In this document: positions 1-4,723 of the stretch, one piece after another
How the letters are laid out: each line of letters starts with the position of its first letter
Position numbering within the stretch: the stretch's first letter is position 1
Source of the DNA: an uncultured Clostridia bacterium
GTDB taxonomy: Bacteria; Bacillota; Clostridia; Christensenellales; Borkfalkiaceae
Assembly: GCA_934249265.1 (NCBI GenBank)
Contig: CAKQKQ010000106.1
Coordinates: forward strand, 1 to 5,422
Length of the DNA stretch: 5,422 nucleotides
Direction: 5' to 3'
Translations under genes and position numbers: made by a program
Notes under the pieces: model-generated
Databases searched by the model: none
Told to the model about the DNA's origin: nothing
The model's input: only the letters and a program-made list of their open reading frames with translations

Positions 1-480
1 GACTTGTTTGTATACAAACGCACTAAAAACGCATTTTTACTCATTCCGTATTTCCTTGTAAACATAGCCACTTACGCGTCGCTTGCGCCGATGATGCTTA
101 AAACGGTGTTTTTAGGTTTACTCGGTAAAAAAGCAACCTTTATAGTTACGCCGAAACAATCCGAAAAATTCCGCTTTTTAGAAACGATTAAGTATGCAAA
201 AGATTCTCTTTTGTTCGGTATAATAATCGGCATCGTCGCAATACTTGCATGCGGAAATATTTTACCCGTAATATTTATCGTGGTAGGCTGTTTGTCCGCT
301 CCGTTGATTATTTCTTTATCTAATATTCCATTAAAGCAAAACAAGTCGGAACGCAAACCTAAAAAATCAAATGAACTCGAACTTTCTTCTACCGTATTAT
401 TACAATATAAAAACTTGTCGGAAAACGTCAAATATAACAAAACTTCCGTCAAACGTCCCCGCCGTTCGGCTATAAAATAA
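1..480 (+). CDS. C-terminal part of a membrane protein, probably a family 2 (cellulose synthase-like) glycosyltransferase; 5' end outside window
   Basis: The reading frame is open from base 1 to the TAA at 478-480, and no ribosome binding site precedes the TTG at 4-6. The gene almost certainly begins to the left of the window. About 159 residues are visible. There is a hydrophobic stretch near residues 10-38, then a basic motif GKKATFIVTPK, then two closely spaced membrane segments near residues 68-105, and finally a basic polar tail ending in RPRRSAIK. Membrane segments around a 'GKK..F.VTPK' motif are what I recall from the C-terminal region of processive GT2 enzymes of the cellulose/hyaluronan synthase type, which polymerise or transfer sugars at the cytoplasmic membrane. 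The catalytic domain (DxD, QxxRW) is not in the window, so the family call rests on this short motif and topology. Another polytopic membrane protein remains possible. Confidence 0.5.
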   Translation, partial: DLFVYKRTKNAFLLIPYFLVNIATYASLAPMMLKTVFLGLLGKKATFIVTPKQSEKFRFLETIKYAKDSLLFGIIIGIVAILACGNILPVIFIVVGCLSAPLIISLSNIPLKQNKSERKPKKSNELELSSTVLLQYKNLSENVKYNKTSVKRPRRSAIK

Positions 481-518
481 ACCTTCATAAAAAACCTTCT
501 TTTCCTTTTCATATACAT

Positions 519-568
519 AAAAAACAACGCAAGCAAAACCTTTTGGGGTCTCACTTGCGTTGTTTTTT
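519..568. terminator. Strong symmetrical (bidirectional) intrinsic terminator
   Basis: A perfect 15-bp inverted repeat pairs 519-533 (AAAAAACAACGCAAG) with 554-568 (CTTGCGTTGTTTTTT) around a 20-nt loop. The A-tract on one side and T-tract on the other give a U-run in both directions. It lies 38 nt after the stop of the left-hand membrane protein gene. It also lies downstream of the convergent LysR gene, although 233 nt past that stop, so it probably serves both transcripts. Confidence 0.85.
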
Positions 569-801
569 GTTATGATTTTATTTTGTTTCGCTATTGTTTA
601 TTTATTATATAATTATTAATGTTTTCCGTTTTTATATTAACGCAAATTTTAACTCTATTTTTCTTATCTTTTTAATTGTATTTATAAAAAAACAACTTTT
701 AAAAGACAAAAACTGTCATTTTTACGCAATACGTATACTCTAAAATCGACACTTTGACAAAATCTCCGTTCTTTTTTCTTTATAATTCCATACAGTAAAA
801 G
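569..801. other. A/T-rich intergenic gap without a recognisable gene
   Basis: This stretch lies between the bidirectional terminator and the 3' end of the convergent LysR gene. It is very A/T-rich and has no open frame with a ribosome binding site on either strand. I see only minor motifs: CTTTTAAAAG near 696-705, a 4-bp stem GACA/TGTC at 705-717, ATACGTAT near 729-736, and a TTGACA at 754 followed by TATAAT at 781 with a 21-bp spacer that is too long for a normal promoter. It is most simply the 3' untranslated region of the LysR transcript. Confidence 0.6.
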
Positions 802-1689
802 TCAACTCTCTTGCTGTTTTAAAATCAACTTTTCCAATTCTTTTGCCGCAATACCGAGCGGTTGCTCGTGCCGCTTTAAAAGGCGAATTTCACGCTCTGG
901 CAAAGGTTTTTCGACGTCTATAATCGACACTCCATCAACCCCATTTAAAAATTCTTCGGGTACAAAACCTATGCCAAGGTCGGCTTTTACCATGGGTAAA
1001 ATTTGGTCGGCGGTTGCCGCTTCGGTCGACGGCTGAAAACGCAACCCCTCTTTTGCGAAAAATTCGGAATATAATTCGTAAGATTTTGTCTGCGTTCCGA
1101 GCGAAATTATGGGGCTATCTAAAAGTTCTGCAAAACTCACTTTTCGCCCTAAAAGTTTTGAAAATGCGGGACTACACACCGCCACCTCTTTAAATTTGCG
1201 CACGGTAGTCTCTTCGATCATAGCGGACGGCAAAGTCGGCGTTGTCACCACGGCAATGTCCGCAATGCCGTTTTTTATGGCGTCAACCGCTTGCGGCGTC
1301 GAATGATTACTTATTTTAAGCCGTATTCTCGGGTACAGCGCGCGATATTGTTTAAGCGCGGGAAGAAGAACGCAGTGCAAAGCAACTTCGCTCGAAGCCA
1401 CGAAAACACAGCCCGTTTTTAAATTTTTACTCTCGATTATTTCGGCTTCGCCCGCCTCGATATTTTCAAAAGCAATGCGTACGCGCTCGTAAAGGCGACT
1501 GCCCTCGGGCGTGAGTTTCATACCGCGGTTGTTACGAATAAACAGCGGGCAACCGAGTTCGCTTTCAAGCGTTTTTATAGTCCTAGTCAAATTGGGCTGA
1601 TTATTAAACAAAATCCTCGCCGCTTGCGTTACGTTTCCGTATTTCGCAACGTAATAAAAAACTCTGTAATATTCGTAATTGACGTACAT
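802..1689 (-). CDS. LysR-type transcriptional regulator
   Basis: The product is a 295-residue DNA-binding regulator, the usual LysR length. Residues 4-63 form the winged helix-turn-helix, with the family signature around NVTQAARILFNNQPNLTRTI, then LESELGCPLFIR and LTPEG. Residues 68-88 form the linker helix, and about 90-290 form the two-lobed effector-binding domain. I chose the ATG at 1689-1687 because AAAAGGGGTG (1704-1695) precedes it at good spacing and the protein begins with the conserved MYVNYEYYRVFYYVAKYG. The frame stays open for 61 codons upstream, but that stretch runs through the control region and into the divergent gene and does not resemble LysR proteins. The divergent arrangement with the kinase-like/MATE operon is the classic layout for a LysR protein and its target, so it probably activates that operon on binding a small ligand, and probably represses itself. 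The ligand cannot be read from the sequence. Confidence 0.95.
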   Translation of the reverse strand: MYVNYEYYRVFYYVAKYGNVTQAARILFNNQPNLTRTIKTLESELGCPLFIRNNRGMKLTPEGSRLYERVRIAFENIEAGEAEIIESKNLKTGCVFVASSEVALHCVLLPALKQYRALYPRIRLKISNHSTPQAVDAIKNGIADIAVVTTPTLPSAMIEETTVRKFKEVAVCSPAFSKLLGRKVSFAELLDSPIISLGTQTKSYELYSEFFAKEGLRFQPSTEAATADQILPMVKADLGIGFVPEEFLNGVDGVSIIDVEKPLPEREIRLLKRHEQPLGIAAKELEKLILKQQES

Positions 1690-1694
1690 AATCG

Positions 1695-1704
1695 CACCCC
1701 TTTT
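1695..1704 (-). promoter_or_regulatory. Ribosome binding site fixing the LysR start
   Basis: On the minus strand AAAAGGGGTG ends 5 nt before the ATG at 1689. It differs from the AAAGGAGGTG consensus by one missing or changed base, and it supports the 295-residue start over the longer open frame. Confidence 0.7.
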
Positions 1705-1715
1705 GAAATACATTT

Positions 1716-1758
1716 TTGATATATCAACTATATGAAATAAGTATTTTACATATATCAA
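1716..1758. promoter_or_regulatory. Candidate LysR operator: palindrome plus half-site three helical turns away
   Basis: TTGATATATCAA at 1716-1727 is a perfect 12-bp palindrome. Its right part, ATATATCAA (1719-1727), recurs exactly at 1750-1758, 31 bp away or about three DNA turns. Between them TATATG (1729-1734) and CATATA (1749-1754) form a further inverted repeat. If transcription starts near 1780, the palindrome is centred near -59 and the second copy abuts the -35 element. LysR-type regulators typically use this geometry, with an upstream recognition site and a promoter-proximal activation site. The region is A/T-rich, so part of the symmetry could be chance; the matching position is the stronger argument. 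Confidence 0.5.
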
Positions 1759-1773
1759 TGATTGGATTATACT
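1745..1773 (+). promoter_or_regulatory. Sigma-A promoter of the kinase-like/MATE operon
   Basis: TTTACA (1745-1750) and TATACT (1768-1773) are separated by exactly 17 bp, and each differs from consensus at one base. The start would fall near 1780, giving a leader of about 60 nt. The -35 element and spacer overlap the proximal half-site of the candidate LysR operator. Confidence 0.7.
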
Positions 1774-1822
1774 ATTTAAGTTAAAAAAAGTCAAGAGTGA
1801 ATAAATGTTTTCCGTAACTTTT

Positions 1823-1829
1823 AAAGGAG
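1823..1829 (+). promoter_or_regulatory. Ribosome binding site deciding the start of the kinase-like gene
   Basis: AAAGGAG lies 10 nt before the ATG at 1840 and only 1 nt before the in-frame GTG at 1831. That rules out the GTG and supports the ATG. Confidence 0.8.
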
Positions 1830-1839
1830 AGTGAAACAA

Positions 1840-2454
1840 ATGAAAAACACGATAATCTGCATAGGCAGACAATACGGAAGCGGCGGACGTGAAATCGGGG
1901 AAAAACTTGCAAAAAAACTCGGTTTGGTCTGCTATGACAAACTACTCATTTCGCAAACGGCAAAAGAATCGGGGGTTTCCGCCGAAACGGTGCAAGCCGA
2001 CGAAGAAAAGCCAATTGGTCTCGGCGCAATGGTTTCGGGCAACCCGTTTGCAGACACCGCCATACTCGGCGCAACTTTTTATTCAGAAAGACAACGCGTG
2101 TATGAAGCGGAATGCAAAACAATACTTGAAATCGCGAAAAAAGGTCCTTGCGTAATCATCGGGCGCAGTGCGGCAACGGTTTTGAAAGGCGCGGGATACG
2201 ACGTTTTGTCGGTGTTTATTTATGCCGATATGGACGACCGCGCAAAAAGAATTGCCGAGCGCAACAATTTAAGCATAAAAAAAGCAATTCACAAAGCCGA
2301 AAAAGTCGACCGTTTGAGAAAGAGATATTTCGATTTTTATTCGGATACGCCTTGGGGCGAACCGTTAAGTTACGATTTAATGATATCGTCAAGCCGTTAC
2401 GGAATAGACGGCGCGGTCGATTTGATAGAGAAAGCAATAATCGACAAGGCGTAA
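1840..2454 (+). CDS. Cytidylate kinase-like family protein with degenerate P-loop
   Basis: This 204-residue protein matches my recollection of the cytidylate kinase-like family common in Clostridia. It opens with a beta strand and P-loop-like segment, MKNTIICIGRQYGSGGREIG, where true cytidylate kinases have GSGKGT. The P-loop lysine is replaced by glycine (G16), followed by R17. Other family-like segments are CVIIGRSA (104-111), the arginine-rich stretch around residues 133-142, and DRLRKRYFDFYSDTPWG (157-173) near the C-terminus. The fold suggests a P-loop nucleotide-monophosphate kinase relative. To my knowledge the reaction of this subfamily is not established, and the changed P-loop makes ordinary CMP kinase activity uncertain. 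It is the first gene of an operon that continues, with no terminator, to a 31-residue ORF and a MATE exporter, and it lies divergent to a LysR gene that probably controls it. Confidence 0.85.
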   Translation: MKNTIICIGRQYGSGGREIGEKLAKKLGLVCYDKLLISQTAKESGVSAETVQADEEKPIGLGAMVSGNPFADTAILGATFYSERQRVYEAECKTILEIAKKGPCVIIGRSAATVLKGAGYDVLSVFIYADMDDRAKRIAERNNLSIKKAIHKAEKVDRLRKRYFDFYSDTPWGEPLSYDLMISSSRYGIDGAVDLIEKAIIDKA

Positions 2455-2480
2455 AAGGCGTAAATCGTGAGGTGGCAAGA

Positions 2481-2576
2481 ATGAGAAATTTATCAAAATT
2501 TAAAACGGCATTTATCTTTACTTTATCGAAACAATTTATTAATTCAAAAACCAAATCGGAGGCGATAAACAAATGA
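2481..2576 (+). CDS. Small ORF (31 residues) coupled to the MATE gene
   Basis: An ATG at 2481 is preceded by GAGGTG (2469-2474), a six-base match to the anti-Shine-Dalgarno sequence at 6-nt spacing. The frame runs 31 codons to a TGA at 2574-2576 that overlaps the MATE start codon as ATGA. The peptide MRNLSKFKTAFIFTLSKQFI plus a polar tail ending SEAINK is basic, with a mildly hydrophobic middle (AFIFTL). It matches nothing I recognise. The MATE ribosome binding site (GGAGG, 2558-2562) lies inside it, so ribosomes translating the ORF would pass over that site and terminate on the exporter start, the layout of translational coupling. It could be a leader peptide, a small membrane-active partner, or chance in a 118-nt intercistronic gap. 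The good ribosome binding site and exact overlap favour translation. Confidence 0.45.
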   Translation: MRNLSKFKTAFIFTLSKQFINSKTKSEAINK

Positions 2577-3934
2577 ACAAAGATTTAACGGTAGGAAAAC
2601 CGGCGAGCGTCTTGTGTAAATTTTGCCTTCCGCTTTTCGGCAGTATAATATTTCAACAACTTTACAACATCGCCGACAGTTTCGTCGCGGGAAAATTTAT
2701 AAACGACAACGCGCTTGCGGCTGTGGGAAACAGTTATGAAATCACTTTGATTTTCATTGCTTTTGCTTTCGGTTGCAATATCGGCTGTTCGGTGTTGGCG
2801 GCTCAACTTTTCGGGGCGAAACGCTATAAAGACCTTAAAAGCGCGGTTTATACCGCATTGATCGCAAGCAGCGTAATTTGCGTTTTGCTTATGGCTGTGG
2901 GCATAATTTTTTGCGACGGGCTGCTCCACCTTATAAAAACGCCCGAAGAAGTTTTCGCCGATTCAAAACTGTATCTCGACATTTACATATGGGGATTACC
3001 TTTCGTGTTTTTGTATAACGTGGCAACGGGTATTTTCTCGGCACTCGGCGACTCAAAAACGCCCTTTATTTTCCTCGCTTGCTCTTCTCTTTCAAACATC
3101 GGCGTGGATATACTTTTCGTTACGGCGTTTAAAATGGGCGTCGCGGGCGTGGCTTGGGCAACGTTTATATGTCAAGGAGTAAGTTGTATTCTCGCGCTTG
3201 CAGTGGTATTTTTCAGATTCCGCACAATAAAAACCGAAGGTAAAATTAAAGTATTTTCTTGGCAACACTTCGGCAGTTTCTCTGTCGTTGCCGTGCCGAG
3301 TATTCTTCAACAAAGTTTCATTTCGGTGGGCAACATAGTAATTCAAAGCGTCATCAACTCGTTCGGTCCTGCGGTTATGGCGGGATATTCCGCATCGGTT
3401 AAACTCAACAACATGGTAATCACGTCGATGACTACGCTCGGAAACGGAATTTCAAACTTCACTGCGCAAAATTTAGGAGCGGCAAAATACGACCGTATAA
3501 AAGCGGGCTTTCGCGCGGGACTCAAACTTGTTTGGGCACTATGCATACCGCTCGTTTTGCTTTATGAATTTGCGGGAAAATGGCTTGTGTTTATATTCCT
3601 CGAAAGCCCGACGGGCGCGGCAATGGACACGGGCGTGTTGTTTTTGCGTGTCGTATCGCCATTCTATTTCGTGGTGGCGGCAAAACTCGTTTCGGACGGA
3701 ATATTGCGTGGCGCGGGCATGATGAAAAAGTTTATGTTGGCAACGTTTACCGACCTTGCTTTGCGTGTTGCGTTGGCTGAAATCCTTTCGCAAACCGCTC
3801 TCGGCACAACGGGAATTTGGATATCGTGGCCTATCGGTTGGACAATTGCGGCAATACTTTCTATCGTTTTGTACGCAACAGCCAAATGGACTCCGAAAAA
3901 ACAAAAAGCCGAAGATTTGACTTACTCGGAATAA
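2573..3934 (+). CDS. MATE family multidrug/toxin efflux transporter
   Basis: The 453-residue polytopic membrane protein has the usual MATE length and about twelve hydrophobic segments. The first holds the family motif YNIADSFVAGKF (31-42), including the membrane aspartate D35 at the position known to bind cations in MATE proteins. The two-fold internal repeat of the family is visible: AAQLFGAKRYKDLKSAV (76-92) in the first half matches TAQNLGAAKYDRIKAGF (297-313) in the second. ALGDSKTPF (157-165) is also typical. MATE proteins sit in the cytoplasmic membrane and export drugs or metabolites in exchange for Na+ or H+; the substrate cannot be told here. GGAGG (2558-2562) lies 10 nt before the ATG. 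The gene follows the kinase-like gene and overlaps the small ORF, so export is probably switched on by the divergent LysR protein. Confidence 0.95.
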   Translation: MNKDLTVGKPASVLCKFCLPLFGSIIFQQLYNIADSFVAGKFINDNALAAVGNSYEITLIFIAFAFGCNIGCSVLAAQLFGAKRYKDLKSAVYTALIASSVICVLLMAVGIIFCDGLLHLIKTPEEVFADSKLYLDIYIWGLPFVFLYNVATGIFSALGDSKTPFIFLACSSLSNIGVDILFVTAFKMGVAGVAWATFICQGVSCILALAVVFFRFRTIKTEGKIKVFSWQHFGSFSVVAVPSILQQSFISVGNIVIQSVINSFGPAVMAGYSASVKLNNMVITSMTTLGNGISNFTAQNLGAAKYDRIKAGFRAGLKLVWALCIPLVLLYEFAGKWLVFIFLESPTGAAMDTGVLFLRVVSPFYFVVAAKLVSDGILRGAGMMKKFMLATFTDLALRVALAEILSQTALGTTGIWISWPIGWTIAAILSIVLYATAKWTPKKQKAEDLTYSE

Positions 3935-3946
3935 TTTTTTAAATGA

Positions 3947-4081
3947 TTTTTGCGCGTGAATATTCTGCATATTTATCAAAAATAACTTTTCCGCGTGACT
4001 ATTATGCGTCCCTTTCTTGCTCGTTTTTCCCGCGTAAATATCAAGCGTTCCTTTCTGCTTGTTTTGTTCCGCATAAGTATC
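3947..4081. repeat. Degenerate 39-bp tandem repeat, about three and a half units
   Basis: Read on the plus strand, GCGTGAATATTCTGCAT (3954), GCGTGACTATTATGCGT (3993), GCGTAAATATCAAGCGT (4032) and GCATAAGTATCACAGCA (4071) recur at exactly 39-bp steps. Most units carry T-rich filler between these cores. On the minus strand the core reads roughly RATAYTYAYGCGGAAAA. By hand, units 4043-4081 and 4004-4042 agree at 28 of 39 positions, and the two leftmost cores agree at 15 of 17. The array fills most of the space between the MATE stop and the downstream hairpin terminator, so it would be transcribed as 3' untranslated RNA of that operon. It is not a CRISPR array, because the whole unit repeats without unique spacers. 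Function unknown. Confidence 0.7.
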
Positions 4082-4156
4082 ACAGCACAAAGCAATAACC
4101 ATGCAAAAAAGTATTAAAAAACGGTTTTTCTTCAATATTTAATATTTAAACGTAAA

Positions 4157-4191
4157 GGGTCTGGCGGTAGTTACCGCCAGACCCCAAATTT
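4157..4191 (+). terminator. Intrinsic terminator of the kinase-like/MATE operon
   Basis: GGGTCTGGCGG (4157-4167) pairs perfectly with CCGCCAGACCC (4174-4184) around the six-base loop TAGTTA. CAAATTTTTAT follows, giving a U-rich tail. It lies about 220 nt after the MATE stop, beyond the 39-bp repeat. The minus-strand tail (TTTACGTTTAAAT) is poorer, so the plus direction is favoured. Confidence 0.75.
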
Positions 4192-4210
4192 TTATATTAT
4201 CAAAAATCTA

Positions 4211-4237
4211 TTGACATATTTAACTATTTTTTAAAAT
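4211..4237 (+). promoter_or_regulatory. Weak promoter-like sequence between two terminators
   Basis: A consensus TTGACA (4211-4216) is followed after a 15-bp spacer by TAAAAT (4232-4237). The spacer is shorter than ideal. No gene follows on this strand; a transcript would run into the hairpin at 4269-4304. In such an A/T-rich stretch this may be chance. Confidence 0.2.
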
Positions 4238-4268
4238 ATTACGCTTAATTTAACAATTCATTTACACA

Positions 4269-4304
4269 AAAAACAGTTACGCGGTATACCACGGAACTGT
4301 TTTT
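4269..4304 (-). terminator. Intrinsic terminator of the XRE regulator gene (possibly bidirectional)
   Basis: AAAAACAGTT (4269-4278) pairs with AACTGTTTTT (4295-4304). The stem continues inward with mismatches to GGTATACC (4283-4290) at the tip. On the minus strand it starts at the TAA of the XRE gene and ends in a six-base U-run, which is a normal termination site. The plus-strand side also ends in TTTTT. Confidence 0.75.
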
Positions 4305-4605
4305 ATAAATCTGAGAATAATTCAATTAAAGCCTGCTGTTTTTCGGGAGTCAGTTTTCTAAATAAAGAAAGAATTTTCTTTTCCCGTTCGCTGAGCACTT
4401 CTATCTGCTCGTCTTCAAGAAAAAACTGCGCAAGCGTAATTCCGAATGCTTCGCAAATGTGTTGCAACATTTCTAATTTCGGTGGAGTGTGGCGGGCGTA
4501 CAGCGTTGCAAGCGAAGATTGCGAAATATCAGCCGCTTGCGCCAGTTTATAGTCGGTCCAACCACGTTCCCATTGCAGTTTTCGTATTTTATCAATAACG
4601 TTCAT
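4303..4605 (-). CDS. XRE-family helix-turn-helix transcriptional regulator
   Basis: This small DNA-binding protein of 100 residues has a Cro/CI-type HTH at about residues 5-60. Helices 2 and 3 lie in the stretch YKLAQAADISQSSLATLYAR (19-38), followed by PPKLEMLQHICEAFGITLAQFF (41-62). The last 35 residues form a charged helical tail (LSEREKKIL, LTPEKQQALIELF), perhaps for dimerisation. I start it at the ATG at 4605-4603, because GAGGTG (4614-4609) sits just upstream; an in-frame GTG at 4611 overlaps that site and is less likely. Similar short XRE proteins are frequent in Clostridial integrative elements and beside DNA-modification genes. It is divergent from a DNA methyltransferase whose promoter contains a perfect palindrome, so it is probably the repressor or timing regulator of that locus and of itself. 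Confidence 0.9.
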   Translation of the reverse strand: MNVIDKIRKLQWERGWTDYKLAQAADISQSSLATLYARHTPPKLEMLQHICEAFGITLAQFFLEDEQIEVLSEREKKILSLFRKLTPEKQQALIELFSDL

Positions 4606-4608
4606 TTG

Positions 4609-4614
4609 CACCTC
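4609..4614 (-). promoter_or_regulatory. Ribosome binding site deciding the XRE start
   Basis: GAGGTG on the minus strand ends 3 nt before the ATG at 4605 (5 nt from GAGG). The alternative GTG start at 4611 lies inside this site, so the 100-residue product is preferred. Confidence 0.65.
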
Positions 4615-4631
4615 ACATAATAATTTTACTA

Positions 4632-4645
4632 CGTTTTTACGATAT
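4632..4645. promoter_or_regulatory. Second copy of the candidate XRE operator, on the regulator side
   Basis: CGTTTTTACGATAT matches the site in the methyltransferase promoter, CGTAATTACGATAT (4676-4689), at 12 of 14 positions and keeps the CGT-N4-ACG dyad. The offset is 44 bp, near four helical turns. It lies about 30 bp upstream of the XRE start codon, where bound protein could block the regulator's own transcription. Confidence 0.5.
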
Positions 4646-4663
4646 GTATACTACGCAAACGCG

Positions 4664-4692
4664 TTGACTTTTTATCGTAATTACGATATAAT
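4664..4692 (+). promoter_or_regulatory. Near-consensus sigma-A promoter of the methyltransferase gene
   Basis: TTGACT (4664-4669) and a perfect TATAAT (4687-4692) are separated by 17 bp. The start would fall near 4699, about 25 nt before the ATG. The -35 element overlaps the small palindrome AACGCGTT (4658-4665), and the spacer holds the candidate operator. Confidence 0.85.
4673..4688. promoter_or_regulatory. Perfect 16-bp palindrome in the promoter spacer: candidate XRE operator
   Basis: TATCGTAATTACGATA equals its own reverse complement and occupies the space between the -35 and -10 elements of the methyltransferase promoter, overlapping the first two bases of the -10. A dimeric HTH protein bound there would exclude RNA polymerase. 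The divergent XRE gene is the obvious candidate binder. Confidence 0.7.
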
Positions 4693-4723
4693 ATTATCGG
4701 AAATACAAAGTAAGGACCGTAAA

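Noticed and set aside
72..554. Long open frames antisense or out of frame to the real genes (for example 72-554 minus, 2148-2480 plus upstream of the small ORF, 3539-3925 minus).
   Set aside because: They lie over better-supported genes, have no ribosome binding sites of their own, and encode compositions with no recognisable domain.
618..629. AATGTTTTCCGT recurs at 1804-1815, considered as a repeated regulatory element.
   Set aside because: A rough estimate gives about one such 12-base match by chance in a window of this size and composition, and the two copies have unrelated contexts.
701..722. Small hairpin (GACA/TGTC) with flanking A and T runs after the LysR gene, considered as its terminator.
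   Set aside because: The stem has only four firm base pairs; the perfect 15-bp structure at 519-568 is a much better terminator.
754..786. TTGACA followed by TATAAT on the plus strand, antisense to the end of the LysR gene.
   Set aside because: The spacer is 21 bp, well beyond what sigma-A promoters tolerate, and no plus-strand gene follows.
1831..1839. GTG at 1831 as the start of the kinase-like gene.
   Set aside because: It is only 1 nt from the AAAGGAG ribosome binding site; the ATG at 1840 has normal spacing and begins at the conserved first strand.
1690..1872. A 61-codon N-terminal extension of the LysR frame, starting inside the divergent kinase-like gene.
   Set aside because: It would cross the divergent promoter and operator, it bears no resemblance to LysR N-termini, and a ribosome binding site sits directly before the internal ATG at 1689.
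3947..4081. The 39-bp array considered as a CRISPR array.
   Set aside because: The period is a single degenerate unit with no conserved repeat separated by unique spacers, and no cas gene is present in the window.
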